Positions 53,701 through 64,000 of a DNA stretch of 64,000 nucleotides are shown here, one piece after another. Both the position numbers and the translations under genes were made by a program. Position 1 is the stretch's first letter. Each line of letters begins with the position of its first letter. The notes beneath the pieces are model-generated. The model was not told where the DNA came from. It searched no databases and saw only the letters and a list, made by a program, of their open reading frames with translations. Source of the stretch: Rhea pennata (Eukaryota; Chordata; Aves; Rheiformes; Rheidae); contig NC_084675.1 of NCBI RefSeq assembly GCF_028389875.1, positions 18,810,412 through 18,874,411 on the forward strand. The letters are read 5' to 3'.

Positions 53701-54422
53701 GTGTTTCACGGGAGTTAGTCTGGTTTCATGCCTTCCGTCATGCCAGGGTGTGAAGCACATTCACCGTTTCTCCTAAAACACTCGGTCAAAGCCGCGCAAC
53801 AAGCCTGGCGCACGGCGCTCCTCTCGGCGCCCCTCTCCTCTCCTGCCTGCAGAGCCCCTAAGCAAGGGCGAACGCCAAAGGCCGCCTCGCACGGGCTATG
53901 CGCCGCCTTCGAAAGCAACCTCCTTCGGCAGAGTTCGGACCTGCCGCGGCCGCCGTGGGCAGGCGCCCAGGGAAACCTCCACCTGGGGCAGGGCACCGTG
54001 CCCGCTTCTGCGACCACCACGTTGCCTTTGCAAACACGTTCATTTCTCTTCCCCGTGCTGACACTTCCAGATACCTTTATTCTGATTTTTCCAGTGGTAA
54101 AACTATTTGGAGACACTCTCAACCTGTGTTAGGGTGAACCACAGAACGCAGAGTTAAGTTTTCCCCGTTTCAGATAGATGTTTCTCAATGTCGTGCTTTG
54201 AAGATGTCACCGATTTACCGAAGCGCCAGTGACAGAAGCGTGCTATCTGCTGCGGGTAGACCGGACCAGGCCCTCAGGAAACGCTGTCCTCCCAGCGGAA
54301 ACAGCCATGTCCCCTCGCAACGGGGCGCTCCACGAACGGCGAAACCCAGGGCGGGCCGCTTTCAGCCCAGGCCGGGCCCGCGGCGCGCTCCGCTTTGCCG
54401 CCGCCCGGCCGCAAGGCCGACT

Positions 54423-54466
54423 GAAGCCACGGCGAAGCCACGGCGAAGCCACGGCGAAGCCACGGC
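54423..54466. repeat. 11-bp minisatellite, four perfect copies
   Basis: The unit GAAGCCACGGC is repeated four times without mismatch inside the CpG island, about 470 bases upstream of the GAN start codon. The unit length is not a multiple of three. Confidence 0.95.
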
Positions 54467-54730
54467 TTCTGCAGCGCTTTCACTTGGTGCAAACTCACAC
54501 TTTCACTACTTAAATACTGGCTGCTGCTAAAGAAGGACCAGGCGGGATCAGCAACGACGCGCACGTCAAACGCGCGGCCGGAGCTCTTGGGAACGGCCCT
54601 TTTAGAGTTGTTGTTTTTCTTCTTTTTGCCCGAAAAGGGCGTTATTGGCCGCCGGCGGGGCCCAGCCCGCACTGCGCAGACGCGCCTCGCTTCACCGCAT
54701 CCCCCCCGCATTTAGCCCTCGAACACGAGT

Positions 54731-54750
54731 GGGGGGGGAAGGGGGGGGGG
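54731..54750 (+). repeat. G8-AA-G10 tract (G-quadruplex potential)
   Basis: Two long guanine runs separated by AA, about 190 bases upstream of the GAN ATG. Such a run can fold into a quadruplex and is also prone to sequencing length error. Confidence 0.8.
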
Positions 54751-54879
54751 CAGCGACCCCGCACGCGCCGCTGGCCGGAAGCGCGCTCGCGCCCGCCGCG
54801 CGCCCCGCCGCCCCGCGCGCACGCGCACGCGCGCGCCCCTCCCCCGGGGCGGCGCGGCCCCGCCCGGCGCGCGGGGAGA

Positions 54880-54887
54880 TGACGTCA
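54880..54887. promoter_or_regulatory. Full cAMP response element (TGACGTCA) in the GAN promoter
   Basis: The exact palindromic CRE, 46 bases before the GAN start codon, in CpG-rich sequence. CREB/ATF factors are known to bind this palindrome near transcription starts. The transcription start here is unknown. Confidence 0.75.
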
Positions 54888-54932
54888 GCGGCGGGCGCGG
54901 CGCGCGGGCGCAGCGCGGAGCGGGGCGGCAGC

Positions 54933-55099
54933 ATGTCGGGGCCGAGCGCCGTGTCGGACCCGCAGCACCCGGCGCGGCTGCTGCGCGCCCTCAGCTCCTT
55001 CCGCGAGGAGAGCCGCTTCTGCGACGCGCACCTGGTGCTCGAGGGCGAGGAGATCCCCGTGCAGAAGAACATCCTGGCGGCCGCCAGCCCCTACATCAG
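54933..55099 (+). CDS. GAN: GAN (gigaxonin) coding exon 1, start of BTB domain
   Basis: Gigaxonin is a BTB-Kelch substrate adaptor of the CUL3 ubiquitin ligase that controls turnover of intermediate filament proteins; its loss causes giant axonal neuropathy in humans. This exon encodes MSGPSAVSDPQHPARLLRAL, then FREESRFCDAHLVLEGEEIP and QKNILAAASPYIR, the first part of the BTB fold. The F-C-D-A/V-x-L-V and H/Q-K-N-I-L-A-A-x-S-P-Y motifs are clear. The donor is AG|GTGCGG, phase 2, where known gigaxonin splits its Arg codon. The Kozak context is good (A at -3). An in-frame ATG at 54879 would add 18 residues, but I preferred 54933 because it matches the known N terminus. The remaining exons are beyond the window. 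It lies downstream of BCO1 in the same direction, as in other vertebrates. Confidence 0.95.
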
Positions 55100-58000
55100 G
55101 TGCGGGGCCCGGCGCGGCCGGAGGCGGCGGGCAGCGGGGCGCCCGCGTCGGGCTCGTGCGGTGCGTGCGGGCCTCCGCGGGCCCTGGCCGGCCGAGCGGC
55201 GCGCCGCAGCGCGGGCCCGAGCGCTGCCCCGGCCGGGCCGCCCGCCGGGTGTCCGAGGCGGCCCGGGCTGGCGCCCGGCAGCGCTGTCCCCTTCCCTCGG
55301 GCGCCCGGCAGCGAGGGCGCCGAGGGCGCGGGGCGGGAGCGGCGCATCCCGGCGGGAAGATCCTCGTAGGACGCGCGTGAGAGGCCGCGGGGGGCGCCTG
55401 GGGGTGAATTCCGTGGTGCTGGGGGGGCTCGGGTCTCCCTTTTTTCTCCTTTCGTAGCAGCCCCGCCGTCCGCGGGCGCTGGAGGCGCGCATCTCGCCTT
55501 AGCGGGTGAAGCAGGAGCAGACCGCGCAGTTTCGCGGGAGCTTAGGACTGTCGTGAGGCTGGAGCAGGCTTCAGCCTCGTGATTCTGCGCTCTCCCAGGC
55601 AGGACGATATTTTTGGGCGATGACTGTAGTTGTGGTGGTTGTAGAGCTTCAGCGTTCTTAAGGTATGAAGATAAAGAATGACTAGAATGTGAAGCTGGAG
55701 ATTAACTTTTAACTGGATGTCAGGAAAGGACAGACTTAAAGGAACAGTTTTCTGATCTTTTAACTTAAAATCTAAGGGCCTGTTTTTTTCCGTAGTACAC
55801 AGACTAGCATTATGCATTGGCTAGGAGGGCTGAGGAGTAAAATAAAATTTACCAAAACTAGAAGAGCAGCAAGAATTTGCCAAATGACACCAAAGAGCTG
55901 AGGTGCTGATAGTCATTTTTTCCACTCTTGTCTTCAGAAGCAGTTATGGAAGACCGTAGCGAAGGGCTAATTGGAGACATGAGGGTGAAATAAATACGAG
56001 CAGTTGATCCAATACTCTTCAAAATGCCAGGATGTTTTCTAGCTTCTTGATCATCATTATGAGTACTTTAGATGACCCTGTGTCATATCTGAAGTTAGTG
56101 TCCTAACAAAGGCTTCTCGGCTGAGAAGAAAGGTTTGGTTTAGATGGAAAGAGGTCATATTCTTGGGGAAAAAAATGCTACTCTAATTATCGCATGGTTT
56201 TACATAAACTGTGCAGCCTTTTGCTATGAAAAGGGATACTCTCTGAAAAAAGATCTTTTCTGTAGAATAATTTGTGGTATCCTTTAATTAGAGTTTCATC
56301 TTTAAGTATTACATTTTGTCATTCCTCTCTGAAAAATGCACTGGGAAACATGGGCTAATAAAGTGTCCAGGGAAGAGTCAGAGCACCAGGCATAACTACA
56401 TTAACAGCAAAACAGTCATTAAAGTTGTGGTTGTTTTAAACTTAAAATTGTTGAGGTTCAGATCCCATCAAGGAACTCATTAACTATGTGTGAATGTAGG
56501 TTACATGTATTACTATATAAATACCCTTTTTTTAAGCTTACTCATCTTTTCTCCTTGGGCTTGCAATAGGTAGTAAACCATAAATAACACATACCATTTT
56601 TTTCTGTGGTGCATTAAGAAACACATCTGTCTTGCCTAACCTTTGCAGAGCCTAATTTTCACCTGTGCTGCTTGTCTCCCTTCTTTCTACCACTCCAGGA
56701 TCTCTCTCTTATTCCAGCTGCTCTTCCTATTGGATAGAATTGGTCAGGTAGGTTGCCAGTATGGGAAAATTAAGTTTCTAAGTCAAAATTAACATTTCAG
56801 TGGCTCTTGTTAGAGACAAAAATCACCTTTAGCCTGTCCCTAGTTTCTGCAAATATTTAGTCCTGTTTCTTTTGAATTTCTTTTAATAAAGTGATTTATT
56901 TATTTTTTTTTATGTAAAAAAGTTGTTAGAGGAGACTTGTGAATCTTGCCTTAAAGGTATTTGAAGGCTAGATGACTGCAAAGCATGCTTTGGTACCAGA
57001 GTCTAAGTCTCCAAGTGTTGATTGATTTAGGTTGCTTTCATTTGAAAATTCCAATATAAAGCTCAGAAAGTCTAGTAACTAGTATCAGAAATATTACTGG
57101 GTGGAAAAATGAGTGGATATGGGAAATGTACGCTTAGCAGCGAGGCAGTGGCGGGATTAGTTGGCGCTCTGTCTTTACGTGCCCTGACTAGGGGCAAGTT
57201 GGTGGGCACGTTGAGAAGCCCTGTGGGGTTTGCATGAATACTGAATATAGGGTGTGAGTGGGAAAATAAGCATGGGATTTTCTGAGGGGGCGGCTTGGGT
57301 GTGAGCAGAGCCTGCGCTGAGGGATTTGTGTAGCTGCAGAGGGAGGCGCGCTCCCTGTTCTTAGTTTTGCATGGAAGTTGTTTGGCTGACTGGTTGTGAC
57401 TCTGTCACTTTTAAATTACAGTGATGTGGTTTCGCTCTAGTTATTTGGCAGCTGGGTTATCCACGGAGCTCGAAAATGGCAGATTCTGAGGGAAGAGGAG
57501 GGAGGATGTGAAGATGAAGCAGCAGCATGGGGCAGTCTTACTAGCGTTGCAGGTCCCATCTGTCCCTTCCTTCCGTAGGCTAGCTTCTGCAAGTACAGAA
57601 AAAAACTACTGAATTTATGAATAGATTTGCTGTCTGTGGTAGCAGTAAACTTAAATTTTTATGGTAGTTTGATTCTTGAGGTCTAGCCTCCACTGCTTGA
57701 TGCCCAGTCCCGTGCAGCTGTGAGGGCAGCGAGGTCTTGGGCGGCTGTGCGAATTCCCGCAGAACTGCCCTGTCCGTGCAGGCTTATCTAATCCCTTCGT
57801 GTGCCCCTGGAGCAAATCCTGCCACTTAAAAAACCCAGCAATCTCCATGTGTATCTCTAACATCTTGTGGTCTGTTCCTGAGCCTGAGAAAAGGAGAATC
57901 CCAAATGAAAATGCTGCCCTAAGACAAAGTGTGGTTTCGCTCAACGGGATATTGCTGTGTGTCCCAGACAAGTTAAATTGGCGCCAGCTTAGCCTGTGGG

Positions 58001-61000
58001 TTTTCTACGTTGCAATGAATCAGCCAGAAGTTTGCACTTTTTTTTTTCTACCCCCAAACAGTTTTTGTCCTGCCAGTATCCTCAATGCAGACAGTTTTAC
58101 TGCCCAAGCTGTGTTTCTGTTGGTTTGAACTTACTTCATTCGTGAACCTAGTACAAATTACACTGGTGTAAGTCTGCTTTTGGCAGGACACACTATGTTT
58201 CTGCTGGGGAGTTTGGCATAAGTAGCAGCATATATCCACAAACCTTTTATAGGATTGATTTGGTCTAAGTATTCCTGGTATCCTCAACAGTAGGAGCAAA
58301 TGTTTGCCTCCGAACAGATCTGTCGCTGTCTAGCATGAATAGTTTGGGGCCAGCTGAAGCTTGTGGCTCTCAATAGTCTGGTAGCATCCTGCCTGCCAGT
58401 CTATATAGCAGAGAGCTCAGAACTGTTTTAACAAGGAGAATGCTTGAACCCAAAATCTTAGACTTAATGCTTTTACACAGTGATTGCTTTGTTCTGCTTC
58501 ACTGCGGTGTTTGAAATTAATGTGTTTTTTGTTATGTCAGCATGTTTTATTTACACACCTATGCATGAACAGGTTACAGATGGATGTGTGTATGCAATGC
58601 ATATATTCTGTGAGGCTCTTCTAACTTAGTAAAGGCTCTACTACCATATTTTCTTCTGTCTTTTGGGTGGGGGCTCTATTATGCTTACCTGGAAAATGCA
58701 AAATTAAGTTCACTTTTTTCCCATTTACTTAAAAAAAAAAAAAAAAAATTGACCAGTGGGTAGTTTTTGTCCTGTGACAGCCCCATCTGACAGGGGTAAC
58801 AAGCCAGAGGTAGAAGTCAACATGTGCTAGTTGCTTCTGCTGCTTGTTTCCCGCTACCCATTTGTTCAACTTATGCTGGTGTTTACAAACAGACTCTTTA
58901 AACGGTGTTCCAGAGCTCTGTCTGTTTGTGACTAATACTGAAATCACTGACAAACTGCTGTTAAAGTGAGGAGGTACTTTGGTAATCGGGACCTTGTTTT
59001 CTCAAGCGATTTAGCTGAACTGTTCTGTGCTCCTTTCAGGTCAAAGACACGCGTCTGCCCTGCCTTTCTGTCGGTCTGCTCTTCGCGTCCCTGCATGCCT
59101 CCAGAGCAAGAGGTTGTAGTGACTGTCTCATCCTGGAGATTTAAAGCCGTACCATGTTCACAATTTCTTAGGAGAAATTTGTGCCTGTTTCTTGTGAACT
59201 GCACGGGTTGTTGTGACAGTTCAAACCCTTGTATGAAGTTTGGACAAACCAGCAGGCCAGATTTTCATTTTAAAGCTGTTTTTTAAATAGGGAACGTTTT
59301 CCCCATGAAACTGAAGTGTCACCGGTGATGCTTTAGCCCTATCCGAATTAGTCACTCTTTAAGTCTCTATCACTTTGAGAAGCAGTAAATCCAAGTAGTA
59401 GCTGGGTCCAGAAACACTGTGCATGTGGCGTAACTCAGGAGAAGTGCTTCAATGTGTGTTAGGTCTGAGCTAGTAACAGGGGCAACAACGGCAAGGGTTT
59501 GTTGGGAGCTTATGATAGGGGTTTAAAAAGTGCTCTACTAGGCTTTCATGAGTTGTTGTTAATTATATTCCTGTTCTAACAAGTCCCGAGAAGATGGCCT
59601 GAAGGAAGCAAAAAGGCTCTTGCCCAGCTCAGAACAGAAAGCAAATGCATCTGGGCTGCTTCCATGTGTCCGACTCGGGGAGAAGGGGAAATTGGGGCAT
59701 CTTGGCTACGCCAGAGGACTTGTGAGATGAAGCGAGGTGGCTGGGCTCTGAAGATGCACGGTTTGGTACCTGTGTGCTTTGAGAGGCAAGCTGAGGTGGA
59801 AAGAGGTGTGGCGGAATGGAGATTTTTGGGATGTCTGGGTAATTGATACTCTCTAGGTAGCCTTTACGCCTGTGTCAATTGCCTTGTTTGGAAAAATCTT
59901 TATTATCAAAAGGGCATTTCTATTATTATATATATATATTTTTGCATACTTGGGAGTATTTTGTGGCTGGAACAGTGCTGTTCTGGAGGTGCTGATTTGC
60001 CTGAGGAAAGGGATGTGGAGAGCTGAGCCGTCTGGGCGTTTGGTTGGTTGAATCCGTTTTGCACGCGTTGGTCCTAGCTGCGAATGAGGACTAGCAAATG
60101 CAAGAATTACATGTTTGATGGCCTTACAGAGTTCATCTCTTCTTGACTCTCTACTTGTTCAGGCTTCTGTTTCATCTGTGGTGTGAAGGTCTACCCCTCA
60201 GTCCCGCTAGCATGGTGCTGCCTGCGCGCTGTCAAGTGAATGTCCTTTATCTCCCGTATTTTGTCTTTGCCACTACTTAATGTAGCCAAGAAAAGGAACA
60301 AAACACCACTGTCGTGGACAGCTCTGAAATTATTTGTTGCCTGTCAAGGAAGTAAGTTCCTAATGCCAGGTACCTGGTGACTGTTTTATGTCTTGAGGCA
60401 TGTTGGTTTATACCACCTGAGCAACTTTAAGCTGCCTAATACAAGTGTTATTGTTTATGGACACATCTAGTACGCTGAATTGTAGACTCTTGGCTCATTC
60501 TTGTGCTGGTGAAAACCATACTCCTGTTTCGTTTTTCTTGGCTGTCTGCACTTTTCCCTGCGATCTTGCAGACCTCAGTTTTCCAACTCGACATGTGTTT
60601 AGTTTGGTGCTTTCCTCGGTTGGGTTCACACAGAAACACAGTGCTTGTTACTTCTTCTGACTGTCCTCCAGTATTATGCACGTGCTTTGATTTTAGGCGT
60701 TCCGCTTCTTTCTTGCCAGCAATTGAGGAAAACTCTGATGTGCTTTTCTTCTATATGCTATAAGAACAGGATGAGGTATAAAGACCTGATAAAACAAAGT
60801 TTGTGTAGCAAGTTCATTGATGCTTTCCAAATATGATTTCAGTAAGTCAGAAATGTTTAGGTTATTAGAGATGCTACATGACACTATATTCTTTAATATT
60901 TTTAATTGCAGATTTAACAAGCGTGGGTGTGTTGCTGTACTAGTTCCTTTTAAGAAAGCATTTTAATAAATTTAAAAGCAGAACTAACTTGACAGAGAAC

Positions 61001-64000
61001 ATATTTTAAATAAGATGATGTTCAGTTCTTGATTTAAAGCTGTATTCCAGAAATGCCTTCCCTCTCTCTTCTAAGGAAGTCATGGGTCCAACATATAATA
61101 GCACTGTTAGTAGAAAATAGCTTATAATTTTCAGCTGACATGGAGTGAAAGTCTGATGAATCATCTATTTAGTGAGTGAACTTGAGCATCCTATGAAGCA
61201 CAAAAATGTCACAAGTGTCACATTGATTTAGCTTACTGAGAAGATGCCTTGACCAGTGCTTCACATTAGCTAGCTTGCTGCCTGCTAAGGAAAAGGGCTG
61301 TTAGATGTTAAACAAAACAAACCCTTTCCAAAGTCAACAGCACAGAAATGTCGTGTTTCAGAAGCCGTTCCTTATATAACAAGGTACAGCTACAAAACTG
61401 TCTCAGAAGTGTCGTGATGTAAAAGGTGTTTCTTATATAAGAAAGCACGTCGTGAATCTGTGCTCCGTGTGACGGGATAGCTGAATCGGCTCCCATCAGC
61501 TGCAGGTACAGGCTTTGCGTTTTGCAGCAGGCAGGTGTCTGGCTTAAGCCATGGGTGCCCAGCAGCCAGCTCCTCCACGTTGCTTGCTTGTGGCTTGTTT
61601 GTAATCTTACCTGCTACTGTTTTTTTTTTTTTTTTTTTAAAATTCTATTTTTTTCTTAAGTTGGCAAAAAAACCATAAATTTAAGCAGTGCCTACAGTTG
61701 CTTAGAAGCTCTAGGAGTCCCTTCATGGAGACCATGTTAGTTGGATGTGTGTTCTGTCTACTTATGGCCAACTCGCATGTTTAGGCAAGACATGCTGGTT
61801 GGGAGTAGATCTCTCACTTAGATTAGAATCTAGCTCTGGATGAGATCAGTGTAATCGAGTCCCTTCAGATTTTCAGGGTAAACAAGCTCTTCATCGAGCA
61901 AAGCCCCTGAGCCCTGGACACCCACCCTCTGCTGCTCTGGAAGGAACCGCTTCGTTCTTTTTTTCTGCTGTGGCCGACTTAAAATTTTGGCTGACTCGTG
62001 ATTTTTCTGTCTATTGAAAACTAAGTTGTTCCTCGTCATTGTTCCTCTTAAACAAAGCAAGATGAATTTTCCATTTTTTTATGCTGAGCTGTGGACTGTT
62101 TAGCCTTGAGACCTGAAGTTACAGTTACAGATAATCTTAAAAAGAGAGGTATAGCCAAAATAATCTGAAAGCTGGCACTCTTTATAGGGTGTGGTGAAGG
62201 CAGCCTTTTATGCCTGCTGCTGAAGGCCAGGGTGCGACCTCAAAGAAAACCTTCTGATTTGGTTGTAAAATGTCTTTTTGGAGGAGGGGGGAGGGTGGGG
62301 TGAACTGCTGCATCATGTTTTTGTCTGACCTACTTAATAATGTTTATTATTATTATTTGCATGCAGAAGGACCAGTCTTGGGGAAAGAGAAGTGTTGCAG
62401 GTAGAAAGGCAGACTCATAAGTCTCATGAGCCCACGTGGGAAGCTCAAATTAGAAGGGGACTAAGTTGATGGTATTAACATTGAAACCAGAATTTTAAAG
62501 TTTTCTCCTTATTGATGCAAAAAGTTAAAATACTGACGTGGTGTTTTTGGTGTTCCCGTTCTACCTTGGGCCTGAGTCACAGCTGTGAGCATGTTTTAGT
62601 CTCAGTGCATGTCTTTGCTGGTAACTTTGGTTAGAGGTGTGACTTCTTTTTAAAATGCTCTCTTGAAAAGGCCAAAATAGTGGTGCAGACAAAGAATATA
62701 TTGGCAAAATGACTGTATTACTTGGCTTGGAAGGATTGTTTTGCTGCTTCAGTCCTAAGATTTACTAACGTAGCAGTATTGGCAAGGCTTTTCCAGCATA
62801 CACCGGCCGTACGGTTAGTCCTTCTGGAGCAAAATTGTGCCTTTTGGAAGGAACTGTCTTTCCAAAACAAAGCTATTTCCCTCTTGTCTCTGGAAGTTTT
62901 GTTTCTGACGTTGTACTACAGCTTTATAAGTAGATCAGTGAAACTGCATTGTTGGCTGCTTTTGCATCATTGCAGTGCAGAAAGTTGATTTATTTAACCT
63001 TTTTTTTTTTTTTTTTTTTTCATTTTAAAGCATCAAAACAAAGCAACTGGCTGTTTTTCCCACGTTTTCTGATTACTGTTGACTGTAAATATTGCAAACT
63101 TACTTGAGGTGAATGTGGTCTGGAATATGCTCTTTCATGAGGGTGTAATCTTGGCAGATGTTTTCTTTACCTGATTAGGTACAAATATACCAGCACTCTA
63201 AGGATTAAAGCATTCCAGGAACTATACTGCTATTTTCTTATGTCACTGCTTTAGAAATACATTGGGTTATCTTTCCATAACAGTTTGCAAATAAGATAGA
63301 ATTCTGTGGGAATAGTTTTACCTTTAAAGTCTCTATCTCACTCAGGTGGGAAAGCAAACCTTATATATGGTATCTGACTCCTCTCTTTTGTCTTTCATTT
63401 TATTTTTTTTTATTCCCCCCTCCCCTTTTGAGATCAGCTGTAAAAGATAAGAAAAACAAGTTTTCAGGCACAAGGCTCCTTTCTGAATGGGCTTTGCTTG
63501 CATATTTTTTTTTAGTGTATTTAAAAAAAACAGGTTGGCAGTGCAACTTAATGTGACAAAGAACTGTGAACAGTTTAATTTTTTTAAGATTTGAATCTGT
63601 TCTGTGACTAGTTTTATACTGCTAGATGTGAACTGTGATTCCTAGCAGTATCAAAGCTTATTCTTAAGCCCTTATTTTCACTTTAATGATCTGCCTTGCT
63701 CAGACTATTACTTACCTTTACAGAAGAGCTAGTGCATTTGTTCCTTCATGCTGCCTTATGCAGTGACATTTCAGATGACTCATAAGATTGTATTCCTTAA
63801 GTAAGGTGGAAGAGCAGATTCTAAATGTGTGTGTATAATACCACAGCTGTTTTCATGACTGGTATATGGCCAAGCTGTTTTCCTGACATATGTAAGAGAT
63901 TTCATAATTCTCAGGCAGTGTTTGTAGAACATTTTGATTTATGTTCCTGTGTAAATCAGAAGCAAATTTTTCTTATGGTGGTAATCTTTTTAATTGTAAA
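55100..64000 (+). other. GAN: GAN intron 1 (partial), no further exon seen
   Basis: About 8.9 kb from the first GAN donor to the right edge. I searched for the next BTB exon and found nothing matching. The contents are ordinary intron: poly-A at 58731-58748, poly-T at 61619-61639 and 62999-63020, a short (TA)n at about 59925-59940, and a diverged short duplication around 61345-61444. There is no recognised CR1, tRNA or conserved ORF. Open frames of 60-110 codons here look like chance. Confidence 0.75.

Larger units (their letters stand above)
53750..55520. promoter_or_regulatory. GAN: CpG island spanning the GAN promoter and first exon
   Basis: An abrupt switch from AT-rich flank to GC-rich, CpG-dense sequence that covers the GAN start codon and fades within about 400 bases of the first donor. 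Visible elements are an inverted CCAAT box (ATTGG, 54644-54648), an NRF1-like actgcgcagacgc (about 54669), long G runs (54731-54750), and a full CRE (54880-54887). Long open frames on both strands here reflect GC content and are not genes. Confidence 0.9.

Noticed and set aside
53715-54711. Several open frames of 70-145 codons on both strands of the CpG island
   Set aside because: Low-complexity Arg/Ala/Pro/Gly translations that overlap each other on both strands, with no domain; the expected by-product of high GC.
54645-55457. 270-codon plus-strand open frame through the GAN CpG island
   Set aside because: The frame includes the real GAN exon, but it also runs upstream and on through the donor into intron 1. 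It stays open because GC-rich sequence has few stops. Only 54933-55099 is supported.
1-64000. CRISPR arrays, operons, insertion sequences, tRNA or rRNA genes
   Set aside because: None were seen. The window is spliced vertebrate DNA, and the regular repeats present are microsatellites or short tandem duplications.

Overview
This window is vertebrate nuclear DNA, almost certainly from a bird. Three lines of evidence point there. The coding exons have GT-AG introns. The interspersed repeats are CR1 LINE 3' ends with the octamer tail typical of birds (5012-5549 and 36580-36635). The gene order PKD1L2 (minus), BCO1 (plus), GAN (plus) is the order known from human 16q23 and the syntenic chicken region. 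Introns are short for a vertebrate: 23 PKD1L2 exons fit in about 23.5 kb. I cannot name the species.

Region 1 (1-23737, minus strand) is the extracellular half of PKD1L2, a polycystin-1-like 11-transmembrane protein. I could join 23 exons in frame, 3939 nt or 1313 codons, from the signal peptide to the GPS motif. They encode a C-type lectin, a SUEL/galactose-binding lectin, a PKD-like region, a long REJ region, and a GAIN/GPS region. The PLAT domain, the membrane segments and the C terminus lie beyond the left edge. One intron needs a GC donor. A decayed copy of exon 16 sits just upstream (in transcription) of the real exon 16.

Region 2 (23738-34767) is an 11 kb divergent intergenic interval between the 5' ends of PKD1L2 and BCO1. 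I see no gene in it. It holds an AT-rich microsatellite, a perfect inverted repeat, and a putative BCO1 promoter with a DR1-type nuclear receptor site.

Region 3 (34768-50521, plus strand) is the complete BCO1 gene (beta-carotene 15,15'-dioxygenase, the enzyme that makes retinal from provitamin A). It has eleven exons totalling 1581 nt, which encode 526 residues. Intron 7 carries an almost perfect 196-bp tandem duplication. Introns 8 and 9 carry smaller tandem duplications and a perfect hairpin.

Region 4 (50522-64000) starts with the BCO1 3' flank. A CpG island follows (about 53.75-55.5 kb), with a full CRE, and drives GAN (gigaxonin, a BTB-Kelch adaptor of CUL3). Only GAN coding exon 1 is here. 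The remaining 8.9 kb is GAN intron 1, with no further exon found.

The three genes do not form a functional unit; their neighbourhood is old vertebrate synteny. I found no undescribed multi-gene system. The most interesting items are the pseudo-exon, the GC-AG intron, the short overlapping upstream ORF and DR1 site at BCO1, and the fresh 196-bp duplication.
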